Part shown: positions 1-8,396 of the stretch, in pieces
How positions within the stretch are numbered: position 1 is the stretch's first letter
Layout of the letters: every line of letters begins with the position of its first letter
Assembly: GCF_029054785.1 (NCBI RefSeq)
Contig: NZ_JAIDEN010000170.1
Location: 1-15,434, forward strand
Direction: 5' to 3'
Length of the DNA: 15,434 bases
From: Duncaniella sp.
Lineage (GTDB): Bacteria; Bacteroidota; Bacteroidia; Bacteroidales; Muribaculaceae
Translations under genes and position numbers: made by a program
Notes under the pieces: generated by a model
Seen by the model: the letters and a program-made list of their open reading frames with translations, nothing else
What the model was told of the DNA's origin: nothing
Database searches by the model: none

Positions 1-120
1 GAAAATGTATAGATATAAATAAAATTTGTCTCAGATTCAGGAATTTTTAATGTCTCGGCACGGGCTGACTGGGTGGATTGGCGGTTGTTTTCGCGGCGGC
101 AGGCTGACCGGAGTGGCTGC

Positions 121-155
121 AAAAAATCCCGCCCGGCGCGCGGGCCGGACGGGAT
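121..155 (-). terminator. Rho-independent terminator of the phosphatase-susC-susD operon
   Basis: ATCCCG (126-131) pairs with CGGGAT (150-155). After one C/A mismatch, CCGGC pairs with GCCGG around a six-base GC loop. Read on the minus strand, the stem is followed directly by six T residues (A-run at 121-126). It lies about 85 bases past the susD stop codon, as expected for the operon end. Bases 1-120 hold no gene that I can support. Confidence 0.85.
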
Positions 156-241
156 CGGTGGGGGTATCGCTGTGTTCCGGATTGCGGAACGCGGCTGTCA
201 GGGTGATCTGAGGCTGTTGTAAAACTTACGGGTGGAAGAGA

Positions 242-1861
242 CTACTGCTGGGGAGAGTCCTTGGTCCAGTTTTCAGGCTCGATGTTGTAGTTGATGAGCT
301 TGTTGTAGTCGGTTTCGCGGTTGGGGATACAGATGCACCAGTTGTTCTTGCCGGTCTTTGTGTAGGATCCGCCGGTAGCGCCGGAACCTGCGAGTGTCGG
401 GTGCCAGTTACCGCCTTCTTCCCAGCTCTTGCGGACCATGTCCATGTTCCAGCGCTTCTGGTCGAAGTAGTGGCGTCCTTCGCCCCAGAGGTCGAAGCGC
501 TTGTAGAGCTTCACCTCTTCAAGCAGAGCGTCACCGGAGAGATTGCAGGTATAGCCGGGCTGATAGGGGCTGACAGCTTCCTCAAGGAGCTGACGCACCT
601 GAGTCTCGTTGCCTCCGAGCATGCAGAGGGCCTCAGCTTCGTTGTAGATCATCTCGGCGGCGCGCATGATGGGAACACAGCCGATCGAGCGGTCGTCGAT
701 TTTCTGGAACTTCGTCGACATATAGGCAAATATATATGTATTCTTTTTGTCGATGCGGTCTGCGAATTCAGTTTTCACGCGGGTGTAGAAATTACCTTTT
801 GTCGCACGGCCCGAATCGGATGTCGACCATCCTGATTCGCCTTCCTGCGGAATCATGTAGAGACCGAGACGGCTGTCGGTTGCGGGGATCTGTTCTACGA
901 GACCCTTGTCGATGGAGCCGATGTTCTTATAGCCTTTCGACGAACCTGTGTTGGCACCGATGTAGGCGAAGAATCCGTAGACACCGAGGTTTTCAATGGC
1001 GTCAGTGTAGGTTTCCCACATCCATTCCTTGTTTGCGGTGTTAAAGCCGGCCCAGTAGTCTTCGGGAGTCATGAGAGAGTAGCCTTTGCGGGCTTTTGCA
1101 GCGTGGTCGGCTGCGGTAGCCCAGTCCTGTTTGGCAAGAGCGGCGCGGGAGTATACGCCGTGGGCAATCGAGGCGTCTGTGCGCCAGAGCTGATTGCCGC
1201 GTGTCAGAGTAGACTGGTCAAAGAGCCTGAGAGCTTGGTCAAGGTCGGCATAGATCTGCTTGTAGACATCGCCGAGTGAAGAGCAGGCTATGTCACCGGT
1301 ACTGTCGTCAAGTCGGATTGGCACACCGCGGCTTTCGCCGTTGCGCGAATCGACCCAACGCTTGGAGTAGAGGGCCACAAGCTGAGTATAGGCATGTGCG
1401 CGGTAGACGAGGGCCTGGGCGATATAGAAGTTCTTTTCGTTCTGTGTTCCATCGGCTTCGTTGGCATGCATCACAACAGCATTGGCGTTGGCGATGAGCA
1501 TGTAGTAGTAATACCATGGGAAATAAGTCGCACCGGTGGTGCCAAGCTCATTGGAGTTGGAATTGATGATGTCGATGTAGCTTGTCGCGTTGCTGTATTG
1601 AGCGTCGGAACTTCTGTAATCGCCGTACCACAGCGAGATTGTGGCCTCTCCATTGTAGCCCTGACGGCCGAATCCACTTGAGCTATAACTGTTGGACATG
1701 ATAAGGCTCAGACCGTTGACAGCGCCGTCAAGCATCTCGATATTGGCGAAAACAGCCGATGATGTCACATCTTCTTCTGACGTGAGGTCAAGATAGCTGT
1801 CGGAGCAGCTTGCAAAAGCGAGAGATCCGATTGCGCATAGCGCTATGATTGATTTTTTCAT
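242..1861 (-). CDS. SusD/RagB-family outer-membrane nutrient-binding lipoprotein
   Basis: The 539-residue product has the size and build of SusD-like proteins, which sit on the cell surface as a lid over a SusC transporter and bind its substrate. It starts with a lipoprotein signal peptide (MKKSIIALCAIGSLAFASC) whose lipobox cysteine is residue 19. The N-terminal half is rich in TPR-like helices (for example AQALVYRAHAYTQLVALY, roughly residues 148-165). The C-terminal part has the usual RagB/SusD signatures: MRAAEMIYNEAEAL, then the RFDLWGEGRHYFDQKRW type of motif before a solvent-exposed end. The ATG lies 23 bases after the susC stop, so the two are surely co-transcribed. A strong terminator follows. 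The ligand cannot be read from sequence. The phosphatase at the head of the operon hints at a phosphorylated compound, but that is inference. Confidence 0.95.
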   Translation of the reverse strand: MKKSIIALCAIGSLAFASCSDSYLDLTSEEDVTSSAVFANIEMLDGAVNGLSLIMSNSYSSSGFGRQGYNGEATISLWYGDYRSSDAQYSNATSYIDIINSNSNELGTTGATYFPWYYYYMLIANANAVVMHANEADGTQNEKNFYIAQALVYRAHAYTQLVALYSKRWVDSRNGESRGVPIRLDDSTGDIACSSLGDVYKQIYADLDQALRLFDQSTLTRGNQLWRTDASIAHGVYSRAALAKQDWATAADHAAKARKGYSLMTPEDYWAGFNTANKEWMWETYTDAIENLGVYGFFAYIGANTGSSKGYKNIGSIDKGLVEQIPATDSRLGLYMIPQEGESGWSTSDSGRATKGNFYTRVKTEFADRIDKKNTYIFAYMSTKFQKIDDRSIGCVPIMRAAEMIYNEAEALCMLGGNETQVRQLLEEAVSPYQPGYTCNLSGDALLEEVKLYKRFDLWGEGRHYFDQKRWNMDMVRKSWEEGGNWHPTLAGSGATGGSYTKTGKNNWCICIPNRETDYNKLINYNIEPENWTKDSPQQ

Positions 1862-1884
1862 AATTGCGGATGATTTTGGGGTGG

Positions 1885-4800
1885 TTAGAATGAAACGTTG
1901 AGACCGAAGGTGAAGACGCGGGCCGGCGGCATCTGGTTGTAGACGTAGCCGCTGAGGCGCTGGGTTGCGGCAAGGCCTTTGCGTTTGGTGCTTGTCACCA
2001 CGTTTTCAGCCGAGAAGTAAAGACGCGCAGATGAGAGAGTGAGCGGTCGGAGTATGGATTTCGGGAGTGAGTAGGCGAAGTTGATATTCTTCAGGGTGAC
2101 GTAGTTACGGCTGATGAGGAAACGGTCAGAAGTAGAGTTGTTGTAGGTCTGGGTCATGTCGATGACCGGATTGATCGAGCGGTTGATGCGGTTGGGCGAT
2201 GTCTCGGTCATGCCTTCCGGAACTCCGTTCCATGAGTTGAGAATATCCTTGTGGTAGTTGCGGACATAGCTTGATGAAAGACTCATAAGAGAAGAGTAAC
2301 CGGAGTCGAGAATTTTACCGCCGACAGAGTATGTCATCATTGCCGAGAGGCTGAAGTTTTTCCATGACACATTGGCTGTGAAAGATCCGTAAACATCAGG
2401 CAGGGCTTTGCCGCGGAAATCTCTCTTGGCATAGGTGGTGGTGTTGACATAATACTTGCCGTCAATGCACTTGTATTTGTCATCCGTGAGTTCTGTTGAC
2501 ACGAGAACATCGTTGTCGTATGTACCGCCGATGATGCTTCCGTCGGGAGCAACGATGTGGTAGTCATCAAGGTTCGCGTCGTAGAGACTCATACCGTCCA
2601 TCATATCCACACCGGCCCAATGGTATGTGAACCATTCGTAGCGGCTATGCCCTTCAATGATCTTCTGAGAACCGGAGAGCAGACCATCTTTTTTGTATTG
2701 GCCCGGCATTTTCACCATTTTATTATTTAGTGTGGTGAGGTTGGCGGCAAGGTTGACAGTCCAGTCGCGGTTGGTGAAGATGTCAACATCCGTGTTGATT
2801 TCGATGCCTCGGTTGGAGATGGAACCGAAGTTTTTGGTGATAACACTTTCTGCGTAGTCAAAACCTGTACCGCCGCCTGAAATAGGATTGTTAACGTCGA
2901 AGAGCAGGTCGTTGTTGCGCTTGTCGTAGTATTCTACGCTGAGATTCCAGCGGTTGAAGAGACGGGCTTCAAGACCGAGACCCCAGGATTCGCCTGTTTC
3001 CCAGAAAAGATCGGGATTGGCAAGCTGTGACATAACGTAGGCCGCATTGCCGCCTTTGATGTCGGAGGCGTAGAGGCTGTAATATGCGTAAGGTCCGGAG
3101 CCGGCATCATTGCCGACCTGTCCCCAGTTGGCGCGGAGTTTACCGTTGGTGATCCAAGTCTGATCTTTCATGAAATCTTCGGCAGTGAAGAGCCAGTTGG
3201 CGCCGACAGATCCGAAGTTGCCCCAGCGGGCTTTGGAGGAGAAGCGGCTACCTCCGTCGCGGCGGAATGAACCTTCGATATTGTAACGGTCGTTGTAGGA
3301 ATACTGCACACGGCCGAGATATGATTCGGTGCGGTAGCGTTCGGCATAACCTGTGGCATGGGTCGGAGTGGTGAAGTTGACAAGGGCTTCGAGTCCTTCG
3401 ATCTTCACACCCTGAGCGCGGGTGTAGGTGTAGTCGCGTTTATATGAATAGTTCTCGTGTCCGAGGAGCACATTGATGAAGTGCTTGCCGTAGGTGTGGT
3501 TCCAGTTCAGCTGCTGCTGGAAGGTCCAGGTCTTGTAGTTATAGATGGTTTTCGAAAGCTTACCATCGGTACCTTTGGCCGAACCGCCGATGACGGCCGA
3601 ACCGTAGCTTGAACGCTCTTCATTGCGTGTCGAGAGGTTGCCCTTGAGGGTTAAAGTGAACCCGTAGGGAAGAATGAAGTCTGCGTAGGCGGTCGAGTTG
3701 GAGGTGTTGCGGACACGGCGGTCGTGGTTCATCTCGGATTCCCAGATGGAGTGATTGGCCTGAAGCTGATAGCGGGTGGGCACTTCTTGTGTAGTGCCGT
3801 CAGCTGAGACTGTCTGATAGTAACCGGGGTCATACAGGCGGTTTCCGTCAGCATCGAGAATATATTCACCGGTATTTACATCATGAAGGTGTACGGGATA
3901 GATAGGAGCGATGACGCGGTAAAAGTAGAAGGGATTGGTGGTAGACGAGGAGTTTGAATCGCCGTCGCGTCCGGCTGAGTCGTTGGTCTTCTGGTGAGAG
4001 GCGTTGAGCTGGAGACCTGTCTTGAACCATTTGGTAGGCTTGATGTTGATCGAGGCGCGGCCGGTAAGACGTTCGAAGCCCGAATCCTTGGTATAGCCGT
4101 TTTCGTCAAGATAATTTACGGAGAAATAGTAGTCGCTGCGATCAGTTGCACCGGTACCGGCGAAAGAATATTCGGCACGGTAGCCTTTCTTGATGCTCTG
4201 GTCATACCAGTCGAGGTCTTCGGCATAGAGCGGGTTAATGCGTACATTCGGGTTCATCTTGCCGTTGGCATCGAACATCTCGGTCACGGGGGTATCGAAA
4301 ATATTGATGACGGTACGGGAGTCGATGAGTTCTTTCATGACATACTGACGTGCAGCTGCCATATCGGCAGGATTGGTGCGGTCAAGATTTTTGGAACTGA
4401 TCTGTCCATTATAGAGGTTGGCGTATTCCACCTCCATGAACTGGTAGGGATTGACACGGTCGTATTCCGACTGTCCACGTTCGAACCATCCCTGTGAGGT
4501 CTTGAAGGTGAAGGTCGGTTTGTTGGATTTTGATTTCTTAGTGGTGAGGAGGATAACACCGTTTGATGCGCGGTTGCCGTAGAGGGCGCATGATGCTGCG
4601 TCTTTGAGCACGGAGATCGACTCGATATCGTCAGGGGCGATGTCAGTCATATTGCCGTCGAAGGGCACGCCGTCGAGTACGATGAGTGGCGAGTTGCTGC
4701 CGGTAACGGTACCGACACCGCGGATGCTGATTGTCGACGATGTGCCGGGCTGGCCGATGGCGCCGGTTACGTTGATACCTGAAGAGGCTCCTTCAAGAGC

Positions 4801-5262
4801 GGAGGTCACGCTCGACACGGGACGGTTGGCTATGTCGGCGCTTGTCACCTGTGAGATGGCACCGGTGATCGAGGATTTTTTCTGGGTACCGTAGGCCACG
4901 ACAACAACTTCGTCGAGGGCCTTGATGTCTTCCTGCATCGAGATGTTGATGACAGTCTGGCTGCCTACGGTTACTTTCTGTGTGGTGTAGCCTATGTATG
5001 AGAATTCAAGTGTGGCTCCGTTGGCGGCTTTGACCGAATATTTGCCGTCGATGTCGGTCGAGGTGCCTTGGTTGGTACCCTTTATGATTACTGATACTCC
5101 AGGCATCGGGTCGCCGCCTTCATCGGTGACTGTTCCTGAGATGTTACGTGTCTGGGCGCTTACACTGAGTGTCACAAGCGCGAGCACAACAAGGAGCATG
5201 GTGCGGGAAAGGGCTTTTATCCCCCCCGATTTGTTAATTAGTGTTAAGACTCCGTTTGCCAT
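1885..5262 (-). CDS. SusC/RagA-family TonB-dependent outer-membrane transporter
   Basis: The 1,125-residue product is a typical SusC protein, the TonB-powered barrel that imports what SusD captures. In order it has: a signal sequence (hydrophobic core about residues 22-35, likely cut after SVSA at 36); a carboxypeptidase-regulatory-like domain (about 39-108, ISGTVTDEGGDPMPGVSV); a TonB-box region (about 115-126, LDEVVVVAYGTQ); a plug with the classic SISVLKDAASCALYGNRAS stretch (about 215-233); and a long barrel ending in FTFGLNVSF with terminal phenylalanine. The ATG at 5262 gives a long n-region before the hydrophobic core. An in-frame ATG at 5199 (residue 22) would remove it. A run of seven G residues on the coding strand (5221-5227) lies between these two starts. 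The gene follows the phosphatase by 63 bases and precedes susD by 23. Confidence 0.96.
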   Translation of the reverse strand: MANGVLTLINKSGGIKALSRTMLLVVLALVTLSVSAQTRNISGTVTDEGGDPMPGVSVIIKGTNQGTSTDIDGKYSVKAANGATLEFSYIGYTTQKVTVGSQTVINISMQEDIKALDEVVVVAYGTQKKSSITGAISQVTSADIANRPVSSVTSALEGASSGINVTGAIGQPGTSSTISIRGVGTVTGSNSPLIVLDGVPFDGNMTDIAPDDIESISVLKDAASCALYGNRASNGVILLTTKKSKSNKPTFTFKTSQGWFERGQSEYDRVNPYQFMEVEYANLYNGQISSKNLDRTNPADMAAARQYVMKELIDSRTVINIFDTPVTEMFDANGKMNPNVRINPLYAEDLDWYDQSIKKGYRAEYSFAGTGATDRSDYYFSVNYLDENGYTKDSGFERLTGRASINIKPTKWFKTGLQLNASHQKTNDSAGRDGDSNSSSTTNPFYFYRVIAPIYPVHLHDVNTGEYILDADGNRLYDPGYYQTVSADGTTQEVPTRYQLQANHSIWESEMNHDRRVRNTSNSTAYADFILPYGFTLTLKGNLSTRNEERSSYGSAVIGGSAKGTDGKLSKTIYNYKTWTFQQQLNWNHTYGKHFINVLLGHENYSYKRDYTYTRAQGVKIEGLEALVNFTTPTHATGYAERYRTESYLGRVQYSYNDRYNIEGSFRRDGGSRFSSKARWGNFGSVGANWLFTAEDFMKDQTWITNGKLRANWGQVGNDAGSGPYAYYSLYASDIKGGNAAYVMSQLANPDLFWETGESWGLGLEARLFNRWNLSVEYYDKRNNDLLFDVNNPISGGGTGFDYAESVITKNFGSISNRGIEINTDVDIFTNRDWTVNLAANLTTLNNKMVKMPGQYKKDGLLSGSQKIIEGHSRYEWFTYHWAGVDMMDGMSLYDANLDDYHIVAPDGSIIGGTYDNDVLVSTELTDDKYKCIDGKYYVNTTTYAKRDFRGKALPDVYGSFTANVSWKNFSLSAMMTYSVGGKILDSGYSSLMSLSSSYVRNYHKDILNSWNGVPEGMTETSPNRINRSINPVIDMTQTYNNSTSDRFLISRNYVTLKNINFAYSLPKSILRPLTLSSARLYFSAENVVTSTKRKGLAATQRLSGYVYNQMPPARVFTFGLNVSF

Positions 5263-5299
5263 AATGTGAATGATGATAGGGTTATTATTATGGTGGATA

Positions 5300-5320
5300 T
5301 TAGAGGGTGTTTAGACACCT
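5300..5320 (-). repeat. Short palindromic hairpin between phosphatase and susC
   Basis: GGTGT (5306-5310) and ACACC (5315-5319) form a five-pair stem with a four-base loop just past the phosphatase stop. On the plus strand TTAGAGGGTGTTTA (5300-5313) matches TTAGAGGTTGTTTA at 6918-6931 in 13 of 14 bases, so it looks like a diverged member of the repeat found at the ends of the GH28 and barrel genes. No T-run follows on the minus strand, so it is not a standard terminator. It could adjust the ratio of phosphatase to SusCD mRNA, which is inference. Confidence 0.5.
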
Positions 5321-5325
5321 GTTTT

Positions 5326-6651
5326 TCATTCTTTGAATCTGGTTGGGAAACTGTCGAGTTTCTTCATGTAGTGGTCACGCAGGTCGGACCATCTGTAATA
5401 TGGACCGCTGACGGCTTTGACCGGGAGAGTGGCTTCAGCTTCGTTGAGCATGACTTTGACGAGAACTTCGTCGGGGGTGAAGGCCGGATTCTTTTTGGGG
5501 CGGTAGAAGATCATCTGTATGTTGCTGCCCATCGGGAAAATCTCGTAGTTGCGCCACCGGGCGGCGAGTGCGTCAAGGTCGGTCAGGTCAACGGCGCTGT
5601 CGTTAAGCTCCATGAGTATTGTCAGCGGGAGGACTATCGACTCGTGGCCGAAGCGGAGGTTTGCGCTCAGCCGCGGGGATACCATCGCGGTGTCGGCTGA
5701 TTCGATGAAGTTGCGCAGAAGCACCCGCTGGTTGTAGGGGATGCGGTTGTTGGTCAGAGAGGTGTTGCCTGCGGTGAGATACCAGGAGGCGTTGTGGGCG
5801 AGCCATTCGTTGCGGAGTTCGTCGGCGGTGAAGAGATCGTAGAGGTCCGGCTGGTCGTCGTGGCTCTGGGTGTTGACTGTTATGTCGAAAATGTCACCGA
5901 AGATTTTTTTCTCGTCGAGGCTGTCGGCGACGAATTTCGGATCGTTGAATATTTTGGCTATGAAGGCCGAGTGGTCGGAATGGCGTTTCTCAAACGGATC
6001 ACCGTAGCGCTTTTCGGCTTCTCTGCCGAGTTTCTTGGCCACGGAGTCGGTGCTGTTGTAGGCGAGGATTTTCTGTGTGGTGCGTGAAGCGTCGCATGTG
6101 ACGATCAGTTCCGGACAGATTTTCTGAAGTTCGGCGATTTCGTTGGCCATCGAGAGGATGCAGCGGATTATGACGGTCGATTTGGCATCGACATGGGTGC
6201 CGGGGACGAAGATCTCAGGGAAGTTTTCGGTCATGCGGCGGGCTATCTCGCGATGCTGACGGTGGCCGAGGGGGGTGAGTTCGCCGACACGTCCCTTGGA
6301 GGCTGCCTGAATTTCTTTCAGCTGTTTCAGCAGAAGTTCGCCTCGTGGAGTGAGCTTGCCGTAAGCGGCGGCTTTTTCAAGGTTTTCGACCGGTCGGTCA
6401 TAGGATGTGTCTTTGAGGAGCCAGCGGCTGCCGTGGCGTCCGTAATGTTCCATGTGGAATGGGACATAGCCTTTGGGGGCTTTTGTCAGTTCCGGAATTC
6501 CATAAGCCGGTCGGGGGTAGGCAAGATACTGGCTTCCCGCCTGGTACTTGTCCACGTTTACTCCGGCATTTTTGGGGGTAGCTGCAACTGCGGATAGAGA
6601 CAGCCCTATACAGAACAGACTACCGACAATTGATCGGTACAGCGTTTTCAT
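5326..6651 (-). CDS. Secreted histidine-type phosphatase, MINPP/phytase-like
   Basis: This is a 441-residue histidine acid phosphatase-type enzyme. Such enzymes cleave phosphomonoesters, including phytate and other inositol phosphates, in the periplasm or at the surface. The signature HYGRHGSRW places the phosphorylated histidine at residue 73 (RHGSR, 72-76). LTPLGHRQH (about 125-133) is a further family motif, and CDASRTTQKIL (about 186-196) follows. The expected acid-donor site reads FGHES (His336-Glu337): His-Glu rather than the His-Asp of classical acid phosphatases, closer to MINPP-type enzymes. I start it at the ATG at 6651, giving a clean signal peptide (MKTLYRSIVGSLFCIGLSLSAVA). Extending upstream to 6732 would add a hydrophobic stretch that runs over the promoter. 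It heads the operon with susC and susD. Family assignment is firm, but substrate is not. Confidence 0.9.
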   Translation of the reverse strand: MKTLYRSIVGSLFCIGLSLSAVAATPKNAGVNVDKYQAGSQYLAYPRPAYGIPELTKAPKGYVPFHMEHYGRHGSRWLLKDTSYDRPVENLEKAAAYGKLTPRGELLLKQLKEIQAASKGRVGELTPLGHRQHREIARRMTENFPEIFVPGTHVDAKSTVIIRCILSMANEIAELQKICPELIVTCDASRTTQKILAYNSTDSVAKKLGREAEKRYGDPFEKRHSDHSAFIAKIFNDPKFVADSLDEKKIFGDIFDITVNTQSHDDQPDLYDLFTADELRNEWLAHNASWYLTAGNTSLTNNRIPYNQRVLLRNFIESADTAMVSPRLSANLRFGHESIVLPLTILMELNDSAVDLTDLDALAARWRNYEIFPMGSNIQMIFYRPKKNPAFTPDEVLVKVMLNEAEATLPVKAVSGPYYRWSDLRDHYMKKLDSFPTRFKE

Positions 6652-6701
6652 GGATTTATAACTTATTAAGTTAAAAAAAGAGATTAAGGAATCGACAAAT
6701 G

Positions 6702-6733
6702 CAAATATAAATGAAATGATAATAAAAAGCAAT
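6702..6733 (-). promoter_or_regulatory. Bacteroidetes-type promoter for the phosphatase-susC-susD operon
   Basis: On the minus strand the -7 box reads TATATTTG (6702-6709), an exact match to TAnnTTTG. Twenty bases upstream is ATTG (6730-6733), three of four bases of the TTTG -33 box. Transcription should begin near 6698, leaving a leader of about 47 bases before the ATG at 6651. The flanking sequence is strongly AT-rich. Confidence 0.65.
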
Positions 6734-6825
6734 AAATAAGCGATAATTAATGACGAATGATGTTAATTTTTTTATGAAACAAAGGTGAGGCTGTCGATGT
6801 CATTTCCGGGCCGGTTTGCCGGGAT

Positions 6826-6854
6826 ACAAAAAACGGCATCAAAAGATGCCGTTT
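6826..6854 (-). terminator. Rho-independent terminator of the TPR-barrel-GH28 operon
   Basis: AAACGGCATC (6831-6840) and GATGCCGTTT (6845-6854) are a perfect ten-pair stem with a four-base loop. Read on the minus strand it runs into a row of T residues (the plus-strand A-run from 6828). It lies about 100 bases past the GH28 stop. Confidence 0.88.
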
Positions 6855-6912
6855 CAGGTGTGTGTAGTGGGGTTGCGTGGATGTTTGTGCCGATGGAGAG
6901 AGTGTGTTTTTT

Positions 6913-6956
6913 ACCTCTTAGAGGTTGTTTAACTCTTGTTTTTAAACAACCTCTTA
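6913..6956. repeat. Overlapping palindromes at the 3' end of the GH28 gene
   Basis: AGAGGTTGTTTAA (6920-6932) and TTAAACAACCTCT (6942-6954) are a perfect 13-pair inverted repeat with a nine-base loop. The right arm runs into the GH28 stop codon (TTA at 6954-6956 on the plus strand). The outer left edge, ACCTCT-T-AGAGGT (6913-6925), is itself palindromic, so the AGAGGT segment could pair with either neighbour. The right arm and its flank (6936-6956) recur at the end of the barrel gene (8397-8417) with one change in 21 bases. Confidence 0.8.
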
Positions 6957-8369
6957 CTGTCTGCGGTCTTCGACGAACTTAACGTTGCGGACAGTCACGG
7001 CTGCCGTTGCGCTGTCAATCGCTGTGGCTTTGTCCGTATATATAAAGGTGGAGTTCTCGACGGTGATGTCATGGACGCAGTCGAAGCCTTCGATGCCGCT
7101 GGCGGCGATGGCTGTCGCAGCGCCCCGGCAGATGACGTCGGAGATGTGGATGTCAGTGAATTCGGGGACTTTCTCTACGGTTTTGGGGCGCACAATGTCG
7201 CTGTCTTTCGATCCGGCGGGTCGGTCGGCGTATTTGCACTCGAAGATTATGGCCTGTGACTGGATGTCGGCCATCATGATGCCGCTGATGTAGATGTCCT
7301 CGGTCTTGCCTCCGCGTCCGATGGCGCTTTTGAAGCGCAGTCCGGTGTCGGTGCCTGAGAAGGTCGAGTTGCGGACCACGATGCGTTTCATCCCGCAGAT
7401 GTCTTCACTGCCGATGACGAAGCCGCCGTGGGCGTGATAGACGGTGTTGTCCTGAAGGAGGATGTCTTCGCAGCCGTTGACGAGCGCGTCGGGTTTGTAG
7501 TCGCCGCTTTTCATGCAGAGTCCGTCGTCACCGGCGTCGACCGTGCAGTTGACCACCAGGGCCTGATGACAGTCGCTGAGGTCGATGGCATCGCCGTTCT
7601 GGGCGTTCCAGGGGCAGCGGACGGTGATCCCGTCGATGATCAGGTTGCGGCTGTTGAAGGGATGGACGTGGAATTTGGGCGCATTCTGGAAAGTTACGCC
7701 GGAGAGGAGGACGTTTTCGCAGTGGTGGATGCGGAAGAGGTCGTTGCGTTTTTTCTCCTGCTTCTCAGGGGTAGCGGCGATGTCGGGGTAGCCTGATTTG
7801 AGTTCCCAGGGATACCAGAGGGTGCCGTCCTGACGTTCGACTCCTCCCATCTTGCGGAAGCGTTTCCACTCGACGTCGCTGACTTTCATCCGCTTTACGG
7901 GACGCCACTGGGCGCCGTTGCCGTCAAGGGTGCCTTCGCCTGTGATGCTGATGTTGTTGCAGCGGCTTGCGCTGATGCAGGCTTTGACGCGCGAGGCTTT
8001 GGGGGTGGGATCGATATAGAGGGCTTTGTCAGGGGAGAAGAAGAGGACGGCGTTGCGCTCAAGGTGCAGGTCGACACCGCTTTTGAGTTCGATCGGGCCT
8101 GTCAGCCATACGCCCTGCGGGATTACGAGGTGGCCGCCTCCGGCTTTGGAGAGTTCGTCGATGGCGTTCTGGATTATTTCGGTGTTGAGGCTGACACCGT
8201 CGCCGACAGCTCCGCGCAGGCCGAGATTGATTGTGCGGTCGGGGATGGTGAAGGGTTTGACCTGACGGACTTCGACGGGGAGTCCGTTGTAGTAGGATGA
8301 GTATTGGGCTTTGGCCTGGAAGGCGCTTGCCGTGATGAAGAGAAGGAGTGTCAGTGCGAGTTTTTTCAC
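6954..8369 (-). CDS. Glycoside hydrolase family 28 (polygalacturonase-like), secreted
   Basis: The product is a right-handed beta-helix enzyme of the pectin-cleaving GH28 family, about 471 residues with the start chosen here. The active-site blocks are all visible: NGDAID (258-263, for the usual NTDGID), DDG (281-283), AHGG (313-316, with the conserved histidine) and RFK (345-347, for RIK). The catalytic aspartates (260, 281, 282), histidine (314) and Arg/Lys pair are therefore present. I start at GTG (8369), giving a clean signal peptide (VKKLALTLLLFITASAFQAKA). The reading frame also opens at a TTG at 8396, but that adds nine polar residues before the signal. GH28 members act on polygalacturonan or rhamnogalacturonan, some as exo-enzymes, and which applies is not readable. 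It follows the barrel gene by 45 bases. Confidence 0.93.
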   Translation of the reverse strand: MKKLALTLLLFITASAFQAKAQYSSYYNGLPVEVRQVKPFTIPDRTINLGLRGAVGDGVSLNTEIIQNAIDELSKAGGGHLVIPQGVWLTGPIELKSGVDLHLERNAVLFFSPDKALYIDPTPKASRVKACISASRCNNISITGEGTLDGNGAQWRPVKRMKVSDVEWKRFRKMGGVERQDGTLWYPWELKSGYPDIAATPEKQEKKRNDLFRIHHCENVLLSGVTFQNAPKFHVHPFNSRNLIIDGITVRCPWNAQNGDAIDLSDCHQALVVNCTVDAGDDGLCMKSGDYKPDALVNGCEDILLQDNTVYHAHGGFVIGSEDICGMKRIVVRNSTFSGTDTGLRFKSAIGRGGKTEDIYISGIMMADIQSQAIIFECKYADRPAGSKDSDIVRPKTVEKVPEFTDIHISDVICRGAATAIAASGIEGFDCVHDITVENSTFIYTDKATAIDSATAAVTVRNVKFVEDRRQ

Positions 8370-8396
8370 GTGGCAGTCTGTGTTTGGTTCTGGCAA

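Larger units (their letters stand above)
6652..6953. other. Intergenic region between GH28 and phosphatase genes
   Basis: These 302 bases hold no credible gene. From right to left, in the direction of transcription on the minus strand, they contain the palindromic repeat pair next to the GH28 stop, about 60 bases of unassigned sequence, the GH28 terminator (6826-6854), an AT-rich stretch, and the phosphatase promoter (6702-6733) with its short leader. The layout indicates that the phosphatase operon is transcribed separately from the GH28 operon. Confidence 0.8.

Noticed and set aside
26..211. 61-residue plus-strand frame near the window start
   Set aside because: It begins with TTG, crosses the intrinsic terminator of the susD operon and has no protein-like features.
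6652..6732. 27-residue N-terminal extension of the phosphatase
   Set aside because: It would cover the -7 box and give two hydrophobic stretches in a row. The ATG at 6651 yields a normal signal peptide.
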